The notes: generated by a model from the letters alone, not told the origin. Positions 38,114 to 51,500 are shown, counted from the stretch's first letter. The stretch is 64,000 nucleotides of DNA from Seriola aureovittata (GCF_021018895.1 NC_079377.1:16763501-16827500), one strand, 5' to 3'. Program-made: numbers and translations.

Positions 38114-40020
38114 GTAAATGTGCAAGATACAGATGGAAAATGTACAATGTCACACAAACATCCAGTACACACTCGCATAAGAAAACAGCACATATTTAGT
38201 ACATGAAGACACACTAAATGCCATGGACAAATACAGGCGCACAAGTACGCATGCTCACCCACATGCATTCAGTGCACATGGGCGTGCACACACTCACGCA
38301 CATGGACACCCACTGCCACTGCCACCATTAACTAAAGAGGTCCGTACAATTTATTGTATGCTGCAGATGAAAGAAAAAGTGAAAATAATTTAATAATTGA
38401 CTACCTCTAAAATGAAGAAAATAGAACCATGAGAAAAGCGGCATTGTGATCTACTTTAATCCTCTGCACGCTGCTGAAAAAATAAGAGACACCATTAAAT
38501 GTACCTTTGAAATAAATGGGCCCAATTACCGAGATGGCTGGGACTCTCTAATGAAGCTTTTGTCAAGGCAGACAAACATGGTGGAGGGACACTCAAAAGG
38601 GGCTGAGGAGCAGGAGGTAGATACGGGCAGAATCATTCAAAAATGATCTTTTACATGAAAGTTAAATTCACTTAAACGTTAGTGGTAGTGGAGTTGTGAT
38701 GCAAAGTCCAGAAAAAACACTGCAGCTCAAATTTGCCTATTTGGAAACATGGAAGAGTGAATGGTAGCAATCATAGGTGGCTACATAAGAGTGGTGGGTA
38801 AAAAAATGGCCCACACAATTAAAAAAAAAACAAAAAAAACATGCTAAATGTAGACAATATGAACATTAGTAGCAATCATTACCAAGAGGGTTGCTCAGTT
38901 ACATTAGCTGTTATGTGTTCAGGAAATAAGTCATGTTAAATGGGTTTAGGAGAGTTGTTTTGATAATGGCGTTTTGTTGAATCTCTCCTTTTTAATTATC
39001 GGGTCAGAGGGTAGCAGCTCAAACTCCCTCTCTTTCATCCCTCTTCACAACAGTGAGTGCTGCCGACCCTTCTCACAGCAATACAGAATGCTCTGTACCT
39101 CCTGTGTAAAACATAGCCTCAATTACTTCTGTTGAAGCTCTTCTCTGAGAGCAACCTGAACAAAGAAATGCGGTGATATTATGAAAAGCGGATGTTATTT
39201 GCTGTGATTGTTTGTTTCTCAGCTGAAAACTTGCCTTTTTTTAATTAAAAACAAATGCTTATTTATGATAAAAATCTCCAAATAAGAAAATGAGAAGCAC
39301 AATGCAAGGTGTCGTGTGATGACCCCTATATGCCGATGACCTTGCTCTTTCCTAGCAAAAGTTCATTCCTTGTGTTTGATCGATCCAGGAAAGGACCAGA
39401 CCCTACACAGGGAGCTCGTAGATGGTTTTGGACACAACAGCTTGTCAAAGGGTAAAGGTTAAGGCCACGAGTGTCTGTTGAGGTCCAGACAGAGTTCAGA
39501 AGGTCTCAGTCAGGGTCAGGACCCCTGGTGACCCCAAAGTCTGGGCTCACAGTTGCATGTTGCATTCATGTTTCTGTGGACTATTCACCACTGTCACTGC
39601 TGCTATGTTGCAGGGGAAGGACAAAGTGAGTGAAACAGGCAACTTTTAAGGATATTAATGTTCTGTTTGGTGACCTGATTTTCTTCTTCTTTGAATAACT
39701 TTGTGACAAAAAAAAGGAAGATTTGATCATACATAGCCCATGTAACTTAAAAAACACAACATATTTCCTTATTTGGTCCCCTTCCTCAACAGCATAAAGG
39801 CAACAATGAAGATGCCAGCCAATATTAAGAAAACATACAGATCAAGATAATTTCATAAAATCACTACATTAGCTTGAGAATCACTTAAAAAGTATATAAC
39901 AGGTTAACAAGTGAAATGTAAGCTGAACACATCATCTGCAAAGCAGCCATTTCGGTCTCAGCTGGTGCGTTAAACATAACAGAGTATAATGTGTACTGCC
40001 ACCCTACTGTACTATTCATT
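38111..40020. other. Intergenic with a possible element at 38440-38640
   Basis: The block 38440-38640 is unique, with CACCATTAAATG, GGGCCCAATTACCGAG and CTAATGAAGC, and could be a conserved element. The rest is AT-rich with A runs near 38821-38839. No gene recognised. Confidence 0.4.
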
Positions 40021-40310
40021 CCTTCATTATTATTTTATATACGCGTATGATTAACACTCATTGCGTGGCTCAGCTCCCAATCTCTCTGTCGGAGGCCTCC
40101 ACTAAAGACAGCTCAAGCTTGAGAGATTTTTTTTTCAGTCATTTAAATTTTTACACTTCCATTTACCCGCCTTTTAATTTAGCGTATAATGATGCCATTA
40201 GAACAAAATCCATCTGGAAGTTCTGTTGGGAGCGGTTAATGTTCCATGGCTTTTTGCTGCTAATGCCATTGCGCCTGCATTGGCAACAGATGCTCTGAAA
40301 GCAACAGATA
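40021..40310. promoter_or_regulatory. Candidate conserved noncoding element
   Basis: Unique sequence with ACGCGTATGATTAACAC, CATTTAAATTTT, CCTTTTAATTTAGCG, CGGTTAATG and GCTAATGCC. Opposing open frames at 40198-40458 (-) and 40226-40486 (+) mirror each other, which suggests constraint or chance rather than coding. Confidence 0.42.
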
Positions 40311-40734
40311 CATTCTCACCCAGCATCATTACAATCATGCCCATGTCCAGGATAAATGTTGGTGCTTGTTCAGGACTATCATACCTGCAATGTGTGGCTG
40401 TAAAACACAAAGGATATACAACAGTCTGTATTGCTGGCAATGAATTCCAATTTTTCAAGCCATTTGTTCACAGGCTCAGGGTGTAAAACTGTGTCTTGTG
40501 TCCCATACAAAGGTGAAAGGCACTAACTCTTTAGGAAGTGAGGCTGAGGGAAGCAAATAAGAAAAGTCTGAGCTTAAACAGTGTACATACCCTGTTTTGT
40601 CCCAGCAAAATCTGAACTCAGATTTGCAGCTATTTCAGTAACCTCTCCCACCCACCAACAAATACCCTTGGACAGTTAATCGTCTGTGACATGAAAACTG
40701 GAGAAAAAGGCAAAAAAAAAAAAAATTGTTTTTA

Positions 40735-41070
40735 GTTGCAATTTAGGTGATTAAGTACAGTGGATAATTAATTGGAATAACAAACAATTTCCTCTGTGGA
40801 GGATTACTGATTAGTCGTGCTCCCCAACGCTGCCATGGCCTTTTTATCCTCTCTGCTTCAATTATGTTAATACTAACTTTCTCTCCCAGAAATTATTGTG
40901 ATTAATTTTCTCTTGTTTTGAATTACAATTGCACTGGCTGCTAGCACTTTAAAGCATTCATTAATTCCCAATTAGATTGGTGGGCTCATTTGCTCCAGTG
41001 CTGCTCGGTTCTGTAGCACTTTGTGTTTAATGTGCTAATTGGGCGAGATTAGAAACAACTAACCTCTTAT
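40735..41070. promoter_or_regulatory. Strong candidate conserved enhancer
   Basis: Very high density of homeodomain-type cores in unique sequence: TAATTAATTG from 40765, GATTACTGATTAGTC near 40802, GTGATTAATTTTC near 40898, GAATTACAATTGC near 40920, CATTAATTCCCAATTAG near 40958 and TGCTAATTGGG near 41033. No simple repeat and no credible coding frame. Confidence 0.5.
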
Positions 41071-42427
41071 GAGAGGAGAAAAGTTATTCAACAGCTACAT
41101 TAGCATAATTTATCCCAGGATGCTTAATGAGACATTGCCACAATAATTATGACAACTGACTAACAACTGTTATCAACAGTTTGATACTAAAACTGAAGTA
41201 AGGTCAGGGTTCAGTCGTAATGGATGTAGCACATGTTGGCTTTCTTCAGTTCTGAGCATCTTGCTAATGTGTTGTCTGTGCTTATCTCCAATCATCCAAC
41301 ATGTCTAAGACAGTATGGTTTTTTTTTTTTATTTCTGTATTTTATGTCTCTCTTGTGCTTTGTTACAACCACTCGAGCAGCATTAACAGCTCACTACTCC
41401 ATTTACCCAAGACTTGGATTGTCTCTAACTCATTTACCACCATCAGAGGATCGACGCTTCAGGCAAACATGAGTGGGGTTGGATGTAAGGATAAAAAGAA
41501 TGCTTTCATGTCCCGATGTGATCTCTTCAAATGGGACCTGGAACCTGGGAGTGAAATATTGTTTAGCTGTGTGTATCACACAAGCTTTTTCATCATAAGA
41601 TGAGAGATGCTGGTGTGTGTAAGTCCAAGAACTGGTTTTGAGAGGTTTGGTAAAGAACTGGGGTTGTCCAGATCAAAGAAATATAAACCTTGATCATTGT
41701 ATCTATCAGAGCTCTGTATGTGGTTCTGTAATCTGAATATTTTTCAGATTAAAGATGCCTTTTATCGATAATTCCTAGTGTTGTTTCCTTGGGATTGAGA
41801 AATATTATCATTCAAATTTACATCAAGGTTTTTAATTTAGTGCTTATTTGGTTGCAGTACTTGCCTCCTTGCGTGTTTCCAACCTTTTCCCTGCACTCAG
41901 GCTTCTTCTACGTGGTGTATACTTATACACAATTAGTAGATTTGTCTACTAGACTTAGATAGATATGTCTTGGCCCTCGTGTATTAAATATTAAATACCA
42001 AAACACATTCTTTGAGCTCCATTTCTCTAAAATAAACAAAATATACAGATATTTTCTGATCTGAAGCCATAGGACAACATTCAAGTGATAAAGCCCTTTA
42101 GTGGCATAGTAATTATAACAGCAGCAAAGAAGGAAGTCAGATGGCGTCCAATATCCACGTAGGAAGGAGGTCGGCTGGATGGATTGGTCAACAAAAAACA
42201 AAAGTTTCTTTTAACCTCCACCATGATCATTCAGTGAATTTAACCATGTGTTTATTAGTTTTGACAGACACAGCATTGCCACATCAGACAGAAAGTTGAT
42301 AGTTATTGCTTTTTAGGCAGTGATTTTAACATTTTATCTGTGGTATATCTACTGCTACCATAGGGCACTAACTAATTAGGTTGCACAACTTGATGGTCTT
42401 GGCAGAGAATTTTGTTTCTAATTTTGC
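41071..42427. other. Intergenic, no gene recognised
   Basis: AT-rich sequence with a T run near 41319-41330. Overlapping plus-strand frames at 41233-41472 and 41301-41603 have no recognisable domain. Confidence 0.45.
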
Positions 42428-42843
42428 TTAAACAAGCTTTTTGTAAGTTTTGCTATTGCCACGTAGCCGGTCTTACCATTAACAACTGTTTACTTACCAG
42501 TTTTGCCAAGAACTGCAGTGTTGCATTTACAAGACGAGAAATTATAATACGCCCCTCACTAGCGCTACTTCTTCAGGGTAGACTAAATGCTACAGCGACT
42601 CAGTATCGGAAAGGGATGAGTCCAACCGTGACAGGGCTAGCTGGTTAGCATTCTCATTTCAGTACAAGGAAGAAGTGATAGAAATAGACGCAAAACAAAT
42701 GGTTGCTTTCCACTTCTAGAAACAGCTCTAGGTGAGTAAAAGAATGAAGTTTGATGCCGAACATCTTCTTGACTGGTAAGTAAACAGCCGTTAATAACAT
42801 TGGCTATGCAGCAATAGCAAAACTTACAAATAGCTCCTTTAAA
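42428..42843. mobile_element. MITE-like element with long terminal inverted repeats
   Basis: The left arm from 42428 contains TTTGTAAGTTTTGCTATTGC then ACGTAGCC and AACTGTTTACTTACCAG. The right arm (about 42773-42843) carries the reverse complement of the same words in mirrored order, ending in TTTAAA. The imperfect inverted repeats are about 70 bp each, inside a 416-bp element bounded by TTAA (42428-42431, 42839-42842). It has no transposase, so it is non-autonomous. The plus-strand frame at 42412-42648 lies in the element and is not a gene. Confidence 0.85.
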
Positions 42844-45800
42844 CAGAAGTTTATAGGTGCTATATGTGTCACATGTGCTATAAAAGGTTACTTTTAGCCA
42901 TTTAGATTTTATGAATGCTCAATTGGTATGGGAAGACTTTGCAATTTTACAATATGCTCCATACAGCAAGATTACAGGATGCAAAAGGAAGTGGACATGG
43001 TCACTAGTGTGGATAAGTATAATGACATCTGGTGTGAACAAGACTATCATCTCAGTTCTCATGTTGCTTTAACCTCTTTCATGTCTCAAGTGCTCGGACA
43101 CTGACAAAATCTATTAGTGCCCTTTTAGAATTACAATGCAGGGAATATCATCCTATCTAGTGTTTTGTTCAGGTAATTCGTAGAGCACTTTGAACACTAC
43201 TGAAGCATCAAGATGAAGACCATTGTGTCTTGTGTACAAATGGACACTTAGTTATTTCATTGCACACTTTTCATCTATATGGAAATGAAATGATGCGCTC
43301 TCCAGCCTTGTTTGCTTGTTTGTGTTGTCCAACAGGGACAATGAAAGGAAAATAAGAATTGCCTGTGTGCTGGGAACTTTTGTAGAGGCAGCTCTTGTGG
43401 CATTATTTCAGGGCAAGAGGATAGGAGGGCTGGACAAAAGAGATGCCCAGTGTCACAGGCAGTCTAAATTCTCATTTTGGTGAACAGTACACAGTTTTTT
43501 TGAGAGCATGATTGCACTATTTGTGCTCATATGTACATGCTGTTGTAAAGATAAAATAATTTTAATAATTTTGCTTTTATAAATTATCTTCATGGTTTAG
43601 CACAGTTCAAGGAAAGGGGAAGCAAATCATGTAGGTCTACAAAGTATTACATTTTAAAATGGGATTTGTTTTCATTTTAATATGTCTCAACATGCACCAG
43701 ACAAAAGCCTAGCGGTACAAACCAGAGTCCTGTAGCAAATACCATAGTATTATGATTTCAATATCAAGTGAACTAGGTCAACATCAAAAACTGACATGCA
43801 CCTGTGTGTATGGGATGGGGCTGGACATTTCCCAGTGACAACAATCAATAACTTGTAAAGGCAGCAAATATAGAAAACACCAAGAGGGGACTATATACTA
43901 TGAGAAGAGAAGCATCTTCAGACCTTTCAGCTACATCTCTTCCACTCCCAACTACATCTCCTCCATTTCCTGCCTCAAACATGAGACAAAGGGACCCTTG
44001 TGTGATGGTCGTGCCCAGTGTCATTGGGAAGTTAAGGCGGGGAGAATTAGGAAGGGGCAGGAACAGGGCTCCCAACTACAAGGTAACAAGGGAAAACCAA
44101 TCCCTCCTGGAATTATCCTGATACTGGAGACACAGGGCTCACCAGACAGCGGATCAATGGGTCTCTCCGGGGAGGAGAAGGAAGGAGGAGGGGACCAGAG
44201 AAGGATATTGCACCAAAGAAAGTGTGCCACACTGTGTGCAAATTACCCCCAAAGTTGTGGGGGATCCTGTTACCTGTTCAGATGTTCTAGTTTGAATGTT
44301 CACTTGCCTGTTTTGGCTGTATGCCCATGCCTCACCTACCAAGGAACTGGCTTTGCAACTAGTATTACAGATTACAATGACACAGAATTGTCCAACATGC
44401 TTTGCTCTGTTGAAGTCAAGCTGAAAACTTCTCTGGACCTACATAGTGTTCTTAAACAAAATAAAACACTTAGTGAGAATCTCGCTACAGTTTAAGTGTA
44501 TTTTGGTTGAATTAGAGGTGTAATTGCTACTTAACTGTTTCTTTAACAGATGGTTACATTTCAAACACCAAAACACAAATCCAGGCATGTGGTTGTTTGG
44601 GTCAGCCATGACTTTGTAAATCAATCACATTTGGAGACAGGCACATTGTGAAACACTGTGATTTCACAGGGATGTAAAGGCACCAAATTGTTAGTCTTCA
44701 TCAACAGAAACACAAAAATTGCCTTTTTGCTTGTATTAAGGCCACCATTACGCCAGGTGACATTTTTTTAAAAAAGGCTTGAAAAACTAGGAAGCTAAAA
44801 CTCAAAGAGATGATGCAACATTCAGTGACATCACCAAATTTTCAGTAACATTTTAAACAGATTAAGCATAGATAGGAAAAAACAAACAAAACTAAAGTCA
44901 TGCCCAGACTGTCATTAGTATCTGCCTGAAAAATTGACCGCCTCACATTTATTTTAGTGAAACCACAAAAAAGTTCAACCTTTCTCAACTATTGATGCAA
45001 CAAAATCCAGCAGTCATCTAGCAACATACAGTATGTATGTAGGATTAAATGATTGTCACTCTGATAACTTACATGGCTTATTGTTTTATAAACCATCATG
45101 TGCTTTGGTTTTCATGCATCTACAACTCACCGGCCTTCCCTCTGTATTTTATCCTCTCACTGATACATGCTGTTTTCTGTCTGAAGAGTAAGAGGCAGCT
45201 TCTGTGGTCCATCACTGATCACACTTAATAAGTTGTATTTTCATAAATGATTAGATAAGCTATGCTGTAGCTTATGAAAAATGATAGTTCTGCTTCTAAC
45301 CCTAACCCTTGCTAACAAAGTTTTCTTCTACAGTTTCTCCACCACTTTCCTCTCCAGAGACTACCTGTTAACCTTCCAGTACAACCAGATTCAATAAGAC
45401 TGAGGCTCTCTTGTTTTCCTTTATCCACCGGCACACATTGCTCTTCCCCTTGCCTGTTGTCTGCCTTTATGAGAGCATTAGGTATCCTCTTTGAGCCAAC
45501 ACGCATTGGAAATGAAAGAGCAAAACACTCTTGGTGCTTGTGCTCCCAGTCCCCCCCCACCACCATCCTGCCCCCTACAATGCACTCTTGTCTGGTGCCA
45601 GTGCCATCTTTCGAACGCATGTCATCATCCAACATCTATGAATGAGTGGAGCACGACGCGTCACATATTGATCTACTCCCTTTGTGAGGCCTTCCAAGCT
45701 TGTGATAATTAGCGTCGTCCATTAGAGACTTTTTTGAGCTAACGTGCCCATTAAGAGTCAAAGCTTCTGTTCTTTTCTGTGAACATTCATTTGGCCTGGA

Positions 45801-46422
45801 TTTTCTTCTTTAAAGAGCATAATAAGGGAATGGTAAAAATATGTTGTGGACAGATGAAAAGTGGGAAATATAAAGTGGGTGTTTAAATGCATTAAAAGGC
45901 ATCCAGATTTAATTAACACCAGAGATAGCTGGAAGCTTTGTTCATGTGCTGTAAGTGATCATCTTAGCAAAGAACAGAGCTATAATTTTGAGTATGTTTT
46001 TAAAAGGTGCTTTGCAGAGACACTGCAGAAGCTTTTTTGCATAACTTCTCTTTGCCCACACTGAGGCCACAAGTAACCTTTTACAGTCCAATGCAGTACA
46101 GCACGTCTTTACTCATTTTCATCTTATTTGTAATTTGCCTTCATTAGGTTAAGAATAACTGTGGACTTGAATATTCATTGTGTTAAAAAGTGCGCAGGAA
46201 AAAATAAAAGAGGTGACAGGAAAGTTTGGGAATGACAGAGTAATACTTGGACAAGAAAAAGGTGTATGGAGATCGAGCTATGCCGAACACGAAAAAGTAG
46301 CTTCAAACAGAATATGTTGACACTTTTCCTTCGGTTGTCTAGACCTGAGTATTGATTGCAACACAAGAGGTTCACATCTGCCTGTTTACTTTCTCTGTTT
46401 ACTGTTTGCATTCCTCTGGCAG
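42844..46422. other. Intergenic, no gene recognised
   Basis: The longest frame here (43998-44495 +, 165 codons) has no recognisable domain. It is overlapped by other frames on both strands and lacks codon-level signs of a gene. A short block at 45880-46070 (GCATTAAAAGGC, GATTTAATTAACACC) could be a conserved element. CTAACCCTAACCCT at 45296-45309 is only two telomere-like units. Confidence 0.4.
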
Positions 46423-46562
46423 GCAAAGATATTATTTCTCCGTTGAGGACCCTAGAAAAGCGGCCACCCTGTGCTCAGTGTTCGACCCCAGCACCCGCTG
46501 TAGCGCTACTGATATAATGAGAGACTGTGGAGAGAAACTACCGCTGCCAGTAGAGGCTCTTG
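46423..46562 (+). other. Unassigned exon-like segment
   Basis: A 140-bp segment is preceded by a long pyrimidine-rich tract ending in CTGGCAG at 46422 and followed by GTGAGG from 46563, a good acceptor-donor pair. One frame is open across it and encodes about 46 residues including YYFSVEDPRKAATLCSVFDP; I recognise no family. It is GC-richer than its surroundings. It could be an exon of a noncoding transcript or unknown gene, a conserved element, or chance. Confidence 0.25.
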
Positions 46563-48099
46563 GTGAGGCATCCAAACAGCGGCTACCACTCTCGCCCCTG
46601 CGGATGGCGCTCTGGGATGCGTGCGTGTCATGTTGACCTCACTGACCATCGGCTGGCTAAGAGGGGAAATGAGCGCAGGGTATGAGAAGGAGGGAGCACC
46701 AAAGTAAAGTGCTCACCCTGAGCCATTATGATTAACCATCAGCAGTTTTTGTGTAATCATCAGCAATGTGCACACAACAGAATCCCGTATGGAAAGAGCT
46801 GCAGAGGAAAATCAATCACATTATATTACTGTAGACATGCTTTATTGACCTCTGTTGGTGTTCACACATTTCATACTTGATTTGTATCTACTGGCGGGCG
46901 TTTAGAACAATGTGGGCAATTTGGGCAATGAGGAAAAACAGGGCAGCATTTTCAAGCCAGAAGCCCATGCTTATGGATTGAGTGCTACTTTACGAAAAAG
47001 AGCAACTTATTTAGATGCACTTCCTGCATACATTTTATGAAATATCCAGAAGGGCTGGATGGAGCTGTGCCCTCATTCAGGCCCATCAGGGGATGTGTGC
47101 AGTTTGGACTGACTTTGTCTTGTGAAATCTCCTGTAGCTCAGGCAGGAAACAGTAAATAAGAGTTGGATGTCTCATTATCTGAACACCAAGCCATGACAG
47201 CTGCATTCATCCAAAATGCATTGTATCTAAAGGTTAAGAGTAGTTATGAGAAAAGTAATGTATTATTAAAATACCTTTCGGAGTGAAGCACCTTGTGATA
47301 TATTTTCCTTGGTAATGAAAGCAGGATTCAGTGGAAATGTAATAATTTGGAGGCCCATTTCTTTAAGCCTTTATTCCCCCTCTCCCTCTTCAACAATTTA
47401 TCTGGGGAGAGTGAAGAGCTCACAGCTAGCGAACAGACAGTAAACATTTTGTTATAGTCAAAACCATCTCTTATTACTGGTTTTTCATTAAAAAAGAAAG
47501 CCTTTCGAAGCATTCAAAGCATTTCGGCGGATGAAGATGCTTCACAATTTTCTCCCTCTCACCCTCTTTCTCTCCTCACTATACCTGAATCCTTTCTCTT
47601 TTTGATGCTGTTAAGGGAGTAATTGAGTGCAGAAAATGGCTTGGCTTATTTGGACTGAGTCTGATCCAGAAATGATTAAAGCTAAAGGGGTTTGAGGTAT
47701 TCAAAGAGAGAGAATGACAGAAAGAATATGGTTAATGCTTTTTTCTTTTTCCATTTTGTGAGGAGAGAAGGAGGCGGGAGGGGTGGTCAGGCTGAGCATC
47801 GAGCAGCCAGACAGGTTGGTGTTCATGGGGGAGTCAGGGGAAGGAGGGAGAGAGGGAGGGGGGTGTGGGTGCACAGAATAGCCCCTACTCATACCCCTAT
47901 TAAAAGCATCAGGATTGTCAGAGACGGTAAAAAGACAGGAAATCACTGTAAGAAATGAAGCTTCTTTTACCAATTACTGAATACTGAGTGCACACCTTGG
48001 AGCTCTTTGTCCTCTGTAGCACCAGCTCCCTGTCTCTCTACCACTTTTCTTTCTTTTTTTCTTTCTTCCCGCCTCTCTCTCTCTCTCTCTCTCTCTCTT
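46563..48099. other. Intergenic, no gene recognised
   Basis: Unique sequence apart from G-rich sequence at 47770-47870 and a (CT)n run at 48077-48096. Frames at 47692-47958 (+) and 47701-47973 (-) are antisense to one another and low complexity. Confidence 0.45.
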
Positions 48100-49060
48100 C
48101 CTCTATCTCTGTCTCGCTGGCTTACAGCCTTTGAGTCAGATGCATTAGCACCAAGGCCCGGAGAAGAGGCAGCGTTTTCAAAGCCCAGTTGGACTCACTT
48201 CTAGCCTGTCGTTGTGGCTCCTTTTCAGGCTTTTATTCGCAGACAGTAGGGGCAGGCCTGAAAGAGACGCCCTCAACCTCTCCACTCAAACATTTATCTC
48301 TCCCTTTTTTCCCTTGCTACAGCAGAGATGATTAGCGAAGGGAGCCATTTACTGATCTACAGCGCCTTTTCGTACAGCGTGTTAAAAAATAAAAAGGGAG
48401 CACATTCGGCTTGTCAGATTAACACACACCTACACACTCGCTCATTCAAACACGAACTCTCAAACAAACATGTAGCGTACATGGGCACAGTATATCACAC
48501 GACCAGACACAAATCTGTATCTTTCAAATCGTGTAGCAGCTCTGTCTGGAGTCATGGGTGACAGCAGAAATTTTTGAAATGAAGTCTCTTTTATCTTATC
48601 AATAATTGATATGAGTGTGAGCCCTTAGTGGAGGGATCTGTCAGGTCATTGAGTTCGGATAGATGGGCTCTGTCGTGCCCTCTCACCCCAGCCGTGACTC
48701 TTGGGACCTATAAACGCCTTGAAGACCGGCCCTCCATCCCACCTATTGACCAAGTCAGTTAATTACTTCCCAGTTAAAACAATACCAGATAGCTAATGTA
48801 GTCAGTAGAGACCATTTAATGCCTGTGGTTGTGTGGGGTTGTAGCCTGTTCATGTGTGTAACAGCTCAGCAGCACTCCAATATGAGTCCACGGGAGCCAT
48901 CTTAATGCGCTTTCACATTATGGGTTTTGTGAGGATTGTTGCTGTGGATGCGGTTATGGTGATAACCCCTGGTAATGGTGTCGTTAAAGAAGATATAGCT
49001 GCCAAATTAGAGGTTCGCAGAGCATATTTTCCAGGGCTATAGCTGCCTTCAGGATCCATA
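48100..49060. promoter_or_regulatory. Candidate conserved noncoding element cluster
   Basis: Three unique blocks. About 48120-48270 has GTCAGATGCATTAGCACC and a CpG-bearing core. About 48600-48830 has CAATAATTGATATG, GTTAATTACTTCC and CCATTTAATGCC. About 48890-49060 contains a 62-codon frame (48854-49042) with no known similarity. The texture suggests enhancers rather than exons. Confidence 0.42.
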
Positions 49061-49481
49061 ACATTGTTAGTGAGTTTTCATAGACCATGCTGACGGATGC
49101 TGTCGCCTTGTTCGGGGTTTACTCTTATCAAGACACATGAGGATATTATTATGTAAGATTACTCATTTTGGAGGGATTTAACTCAGGGTCTGTTCCGTGG
49201 TATCCGCTCCCTACACCCCAACCCCGCCCCTGCTTCACACCAATCCCTTTACATTGTCCTCACCTCATCCGTCATCCCCACTAGCAGACAGCGGGGGACA
49301 CTTTTTCAAATCACCCAGTGTTTTGCCACGAGCATTGTTGTGATGCTAATCAGATTTTCATTTATTTGGAAATGTATTACTTCATTTTAGCTCTCTGCAT
49401 GAGTACAGGTATTTTTAATGGTTTGAAATTTTTAGCTTGGTGCTAATGTCAACCATCAGGAAGTTGCCAGGGTTGACAGTG

Positions 49482-49484
<3 letters not shown>
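49061..49484. other. Intergenic, no gene recognised
   Basis: Unique sequence; nothing recognisable beyond AT-rich words near 49420. Confidence 0.45.
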
Positions 49485-49531
<47 letters not shown>

Positions 49532-49553
49532 TGTGCGTGTGTCTGTGTGTGTG
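49485..49553. repeat. (GT)n microsatellite, imperfect at the 3' end
   Basis: Perfect GT run to about 49529, then imperfect GT/GC repeats. Confidence 0.95.
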
Positions 49554-51239
49554 GCATGAGGCATCGCTGCTGTCTGGCAGCCATTTGCAAGGTTAATGTT
49601 GTAGAAAACAACATCCATCTCTCTGCTCCCCCCTCTCAAAACAGTTTCATTAGTCCTAGAGCTCTGACCCCTCTTCTTATGGTGTTGTCAAATGTGACAT
49701 GCATCATATTATCAGCGAGTGAAGCAATCAATAAAATTTCAAAGTCTGTGCTGCTGCCAAGTTGCCCAGCCCTGTTTTCACAGCGTGCATATTTTAAAAC
49801 ACAGGGTCAAATTGGCATCGTGTACGCCGCCTGGCCGTCTCCCATTCATCCCCAGTTGGCTAATAAATAAGACAGGCTGAAGGCACTGACTATCAATAAT
49901 AATAACAGAGTGAGTTTAGTTTGGGACCCTGTGATGAACGAAGCCTGCGTGCTTTTGTACAGCTTTGTTTGGGGCTGACACATCGGTGTTCAGAGCGAGT
50001 GAGTCTCAGACAAACACTTTGATTCAGGGGATTACATTAGTTAAACAAATACCCAACTGAATCAAGGCTGCGGTGCTCTTGCTCTTACTCCGTCTATACT
50101 GTTCAATATGATCCTCATATTCAAACCTTGTTTCTCATTATAACTAGAAAATATACTAATAATGAGGTAATAACATAATGTAACATTTAATTTATTTTGT
50201 TATAACAAGAAACTTTTCACATTATAATTCATTTTCATTTTATATCATGCCTGTAATGACAGTGGCAGTAGATGATGTAGCCTTGTGTATATTTTGAAAT
50301 GAATTGGGCTGCAGCAAATAAAGAAGCTGTCTATCCGTATAGAGGCAACAACATTTATCAGCTGGAGAGAAACAAAAGACTAAATGGAGACTAAACTAGT
50401 AGAGGATTGTTTTTGGGCCCAGACTATAGGCTGATTTGTGATATGAAGAACTAATGGGAACAAAATAACTACTCACATATACAACAAACCATGATATCTT
50501 GCATAAATTGACAGTTGTATCGTCACTAAAACACGTAATTGATTTACAATAAGAGCAACTCTATATTGTATGAACTATAATCAGAAAATGATGAATATTC
50601 ATCATATCATGCATTATAATTTGCCTCACACGAGGAACTATAGCAAAAAAACGCTCAGTGAATGTCATTAACAGATTAAATAAAGCACAAAAAGATCAGC
50701 AGTAGATCAAATGCAGTTTAGTGAGCACCTCCCAACAACAAACTCACAAATACACAATTTATACAATGTCCATTGGGCCACTGTGTCTTTTCTTTAGGCT
50801 TTGACTGGCTGTTTTTCTCTCATAAAGTGTAACATTTTCTTTTCCCAACCTGTAATGCACAGTGTGCATAGACATAACAAAGTCCTTTATAATAACATCT
50901 ATCTAACTGTGAGCTAATGGGCTTCAGTATACTGTCAGCTGGTCATTGTTATTTCCACCCTGGACACTGTCAAAATATTGACGCTGCTGTTTTCTGTGTG
51001 TGTGTCAAATGGATTTTTAAAATGGACAAAACAATGGAGTGAAGGTCTCATGTTCAAACAAAGTTAGAGTCTGACACATTTATAAAATGACCCATGGGTA
51101 ATCAGTAAGTAAAATAAGCTTAAGCCTGAGCCAACAGAAATGGACAAAAAAGCACTGATAAATTGCTGTGCTCATTGTGAATTCCATGTTCAATTGTGGC
51201 ATTTTCCAGGGTAAATTGAATTGTACATTAAAGTCTGAA
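49554..51239. other. Intergenic, no gene recognised
   Basis: The first 300 bp are GC-balanced and could hold a small conserved element (GCAATCAATAAAATTTC near 49725). The stretch 50080-50790 is strongly AT-rich with no recognisable structure. Confidence 0.45.
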
Positions 51240-51500
51240 TATGCCTGACTTTGGGGGAGTGATACATTTTATTTTCCCTCTTTTTCCCACAGATGTGGCC
51301 TGTGAAAGCCACAGTATTGCGGTGCTTTCAGTGAAAAGGCCATCTTTAGGACCTCTTGATCAATCTGTGACCTTTAAGTACATAGCCATCTCGTAAATAG
51401 GAGGGTGCGCTTACAGAGACTTCAAAAGCAAGGGGACCCGATAATTTCAAAATGGAGCGGTGTGGAGTGGCGCTGGTGGGGAGTCCATAAAAGCCTGCCT
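51240..51500. promoter_or_regulatory. Candidate conserved noncoding element
   Basis: Unique block with CTTGATCAATCTGTGACC, CTCGTAAATAGG and CCGATAATTTC and scattered CpGs. No coding frame. Confidence 0.33.

Noticed and set aside
37825..38268. 147-codon minus-strand open frame rich in CV repeats
   Set aside because: It is a read-through of the (CA)n microsatellite at 38058-38110.
43998..44495. 165-codon plus-strand open frame
   Set aside because: No recognisable domain, overlapped by frames on both strands, no splice or start context; composition looks random.
45296..45309. Interstitial telomere-like CTAACCCTAACCCT
   Set aside because: Only two units; expected by chance in 64 kb.
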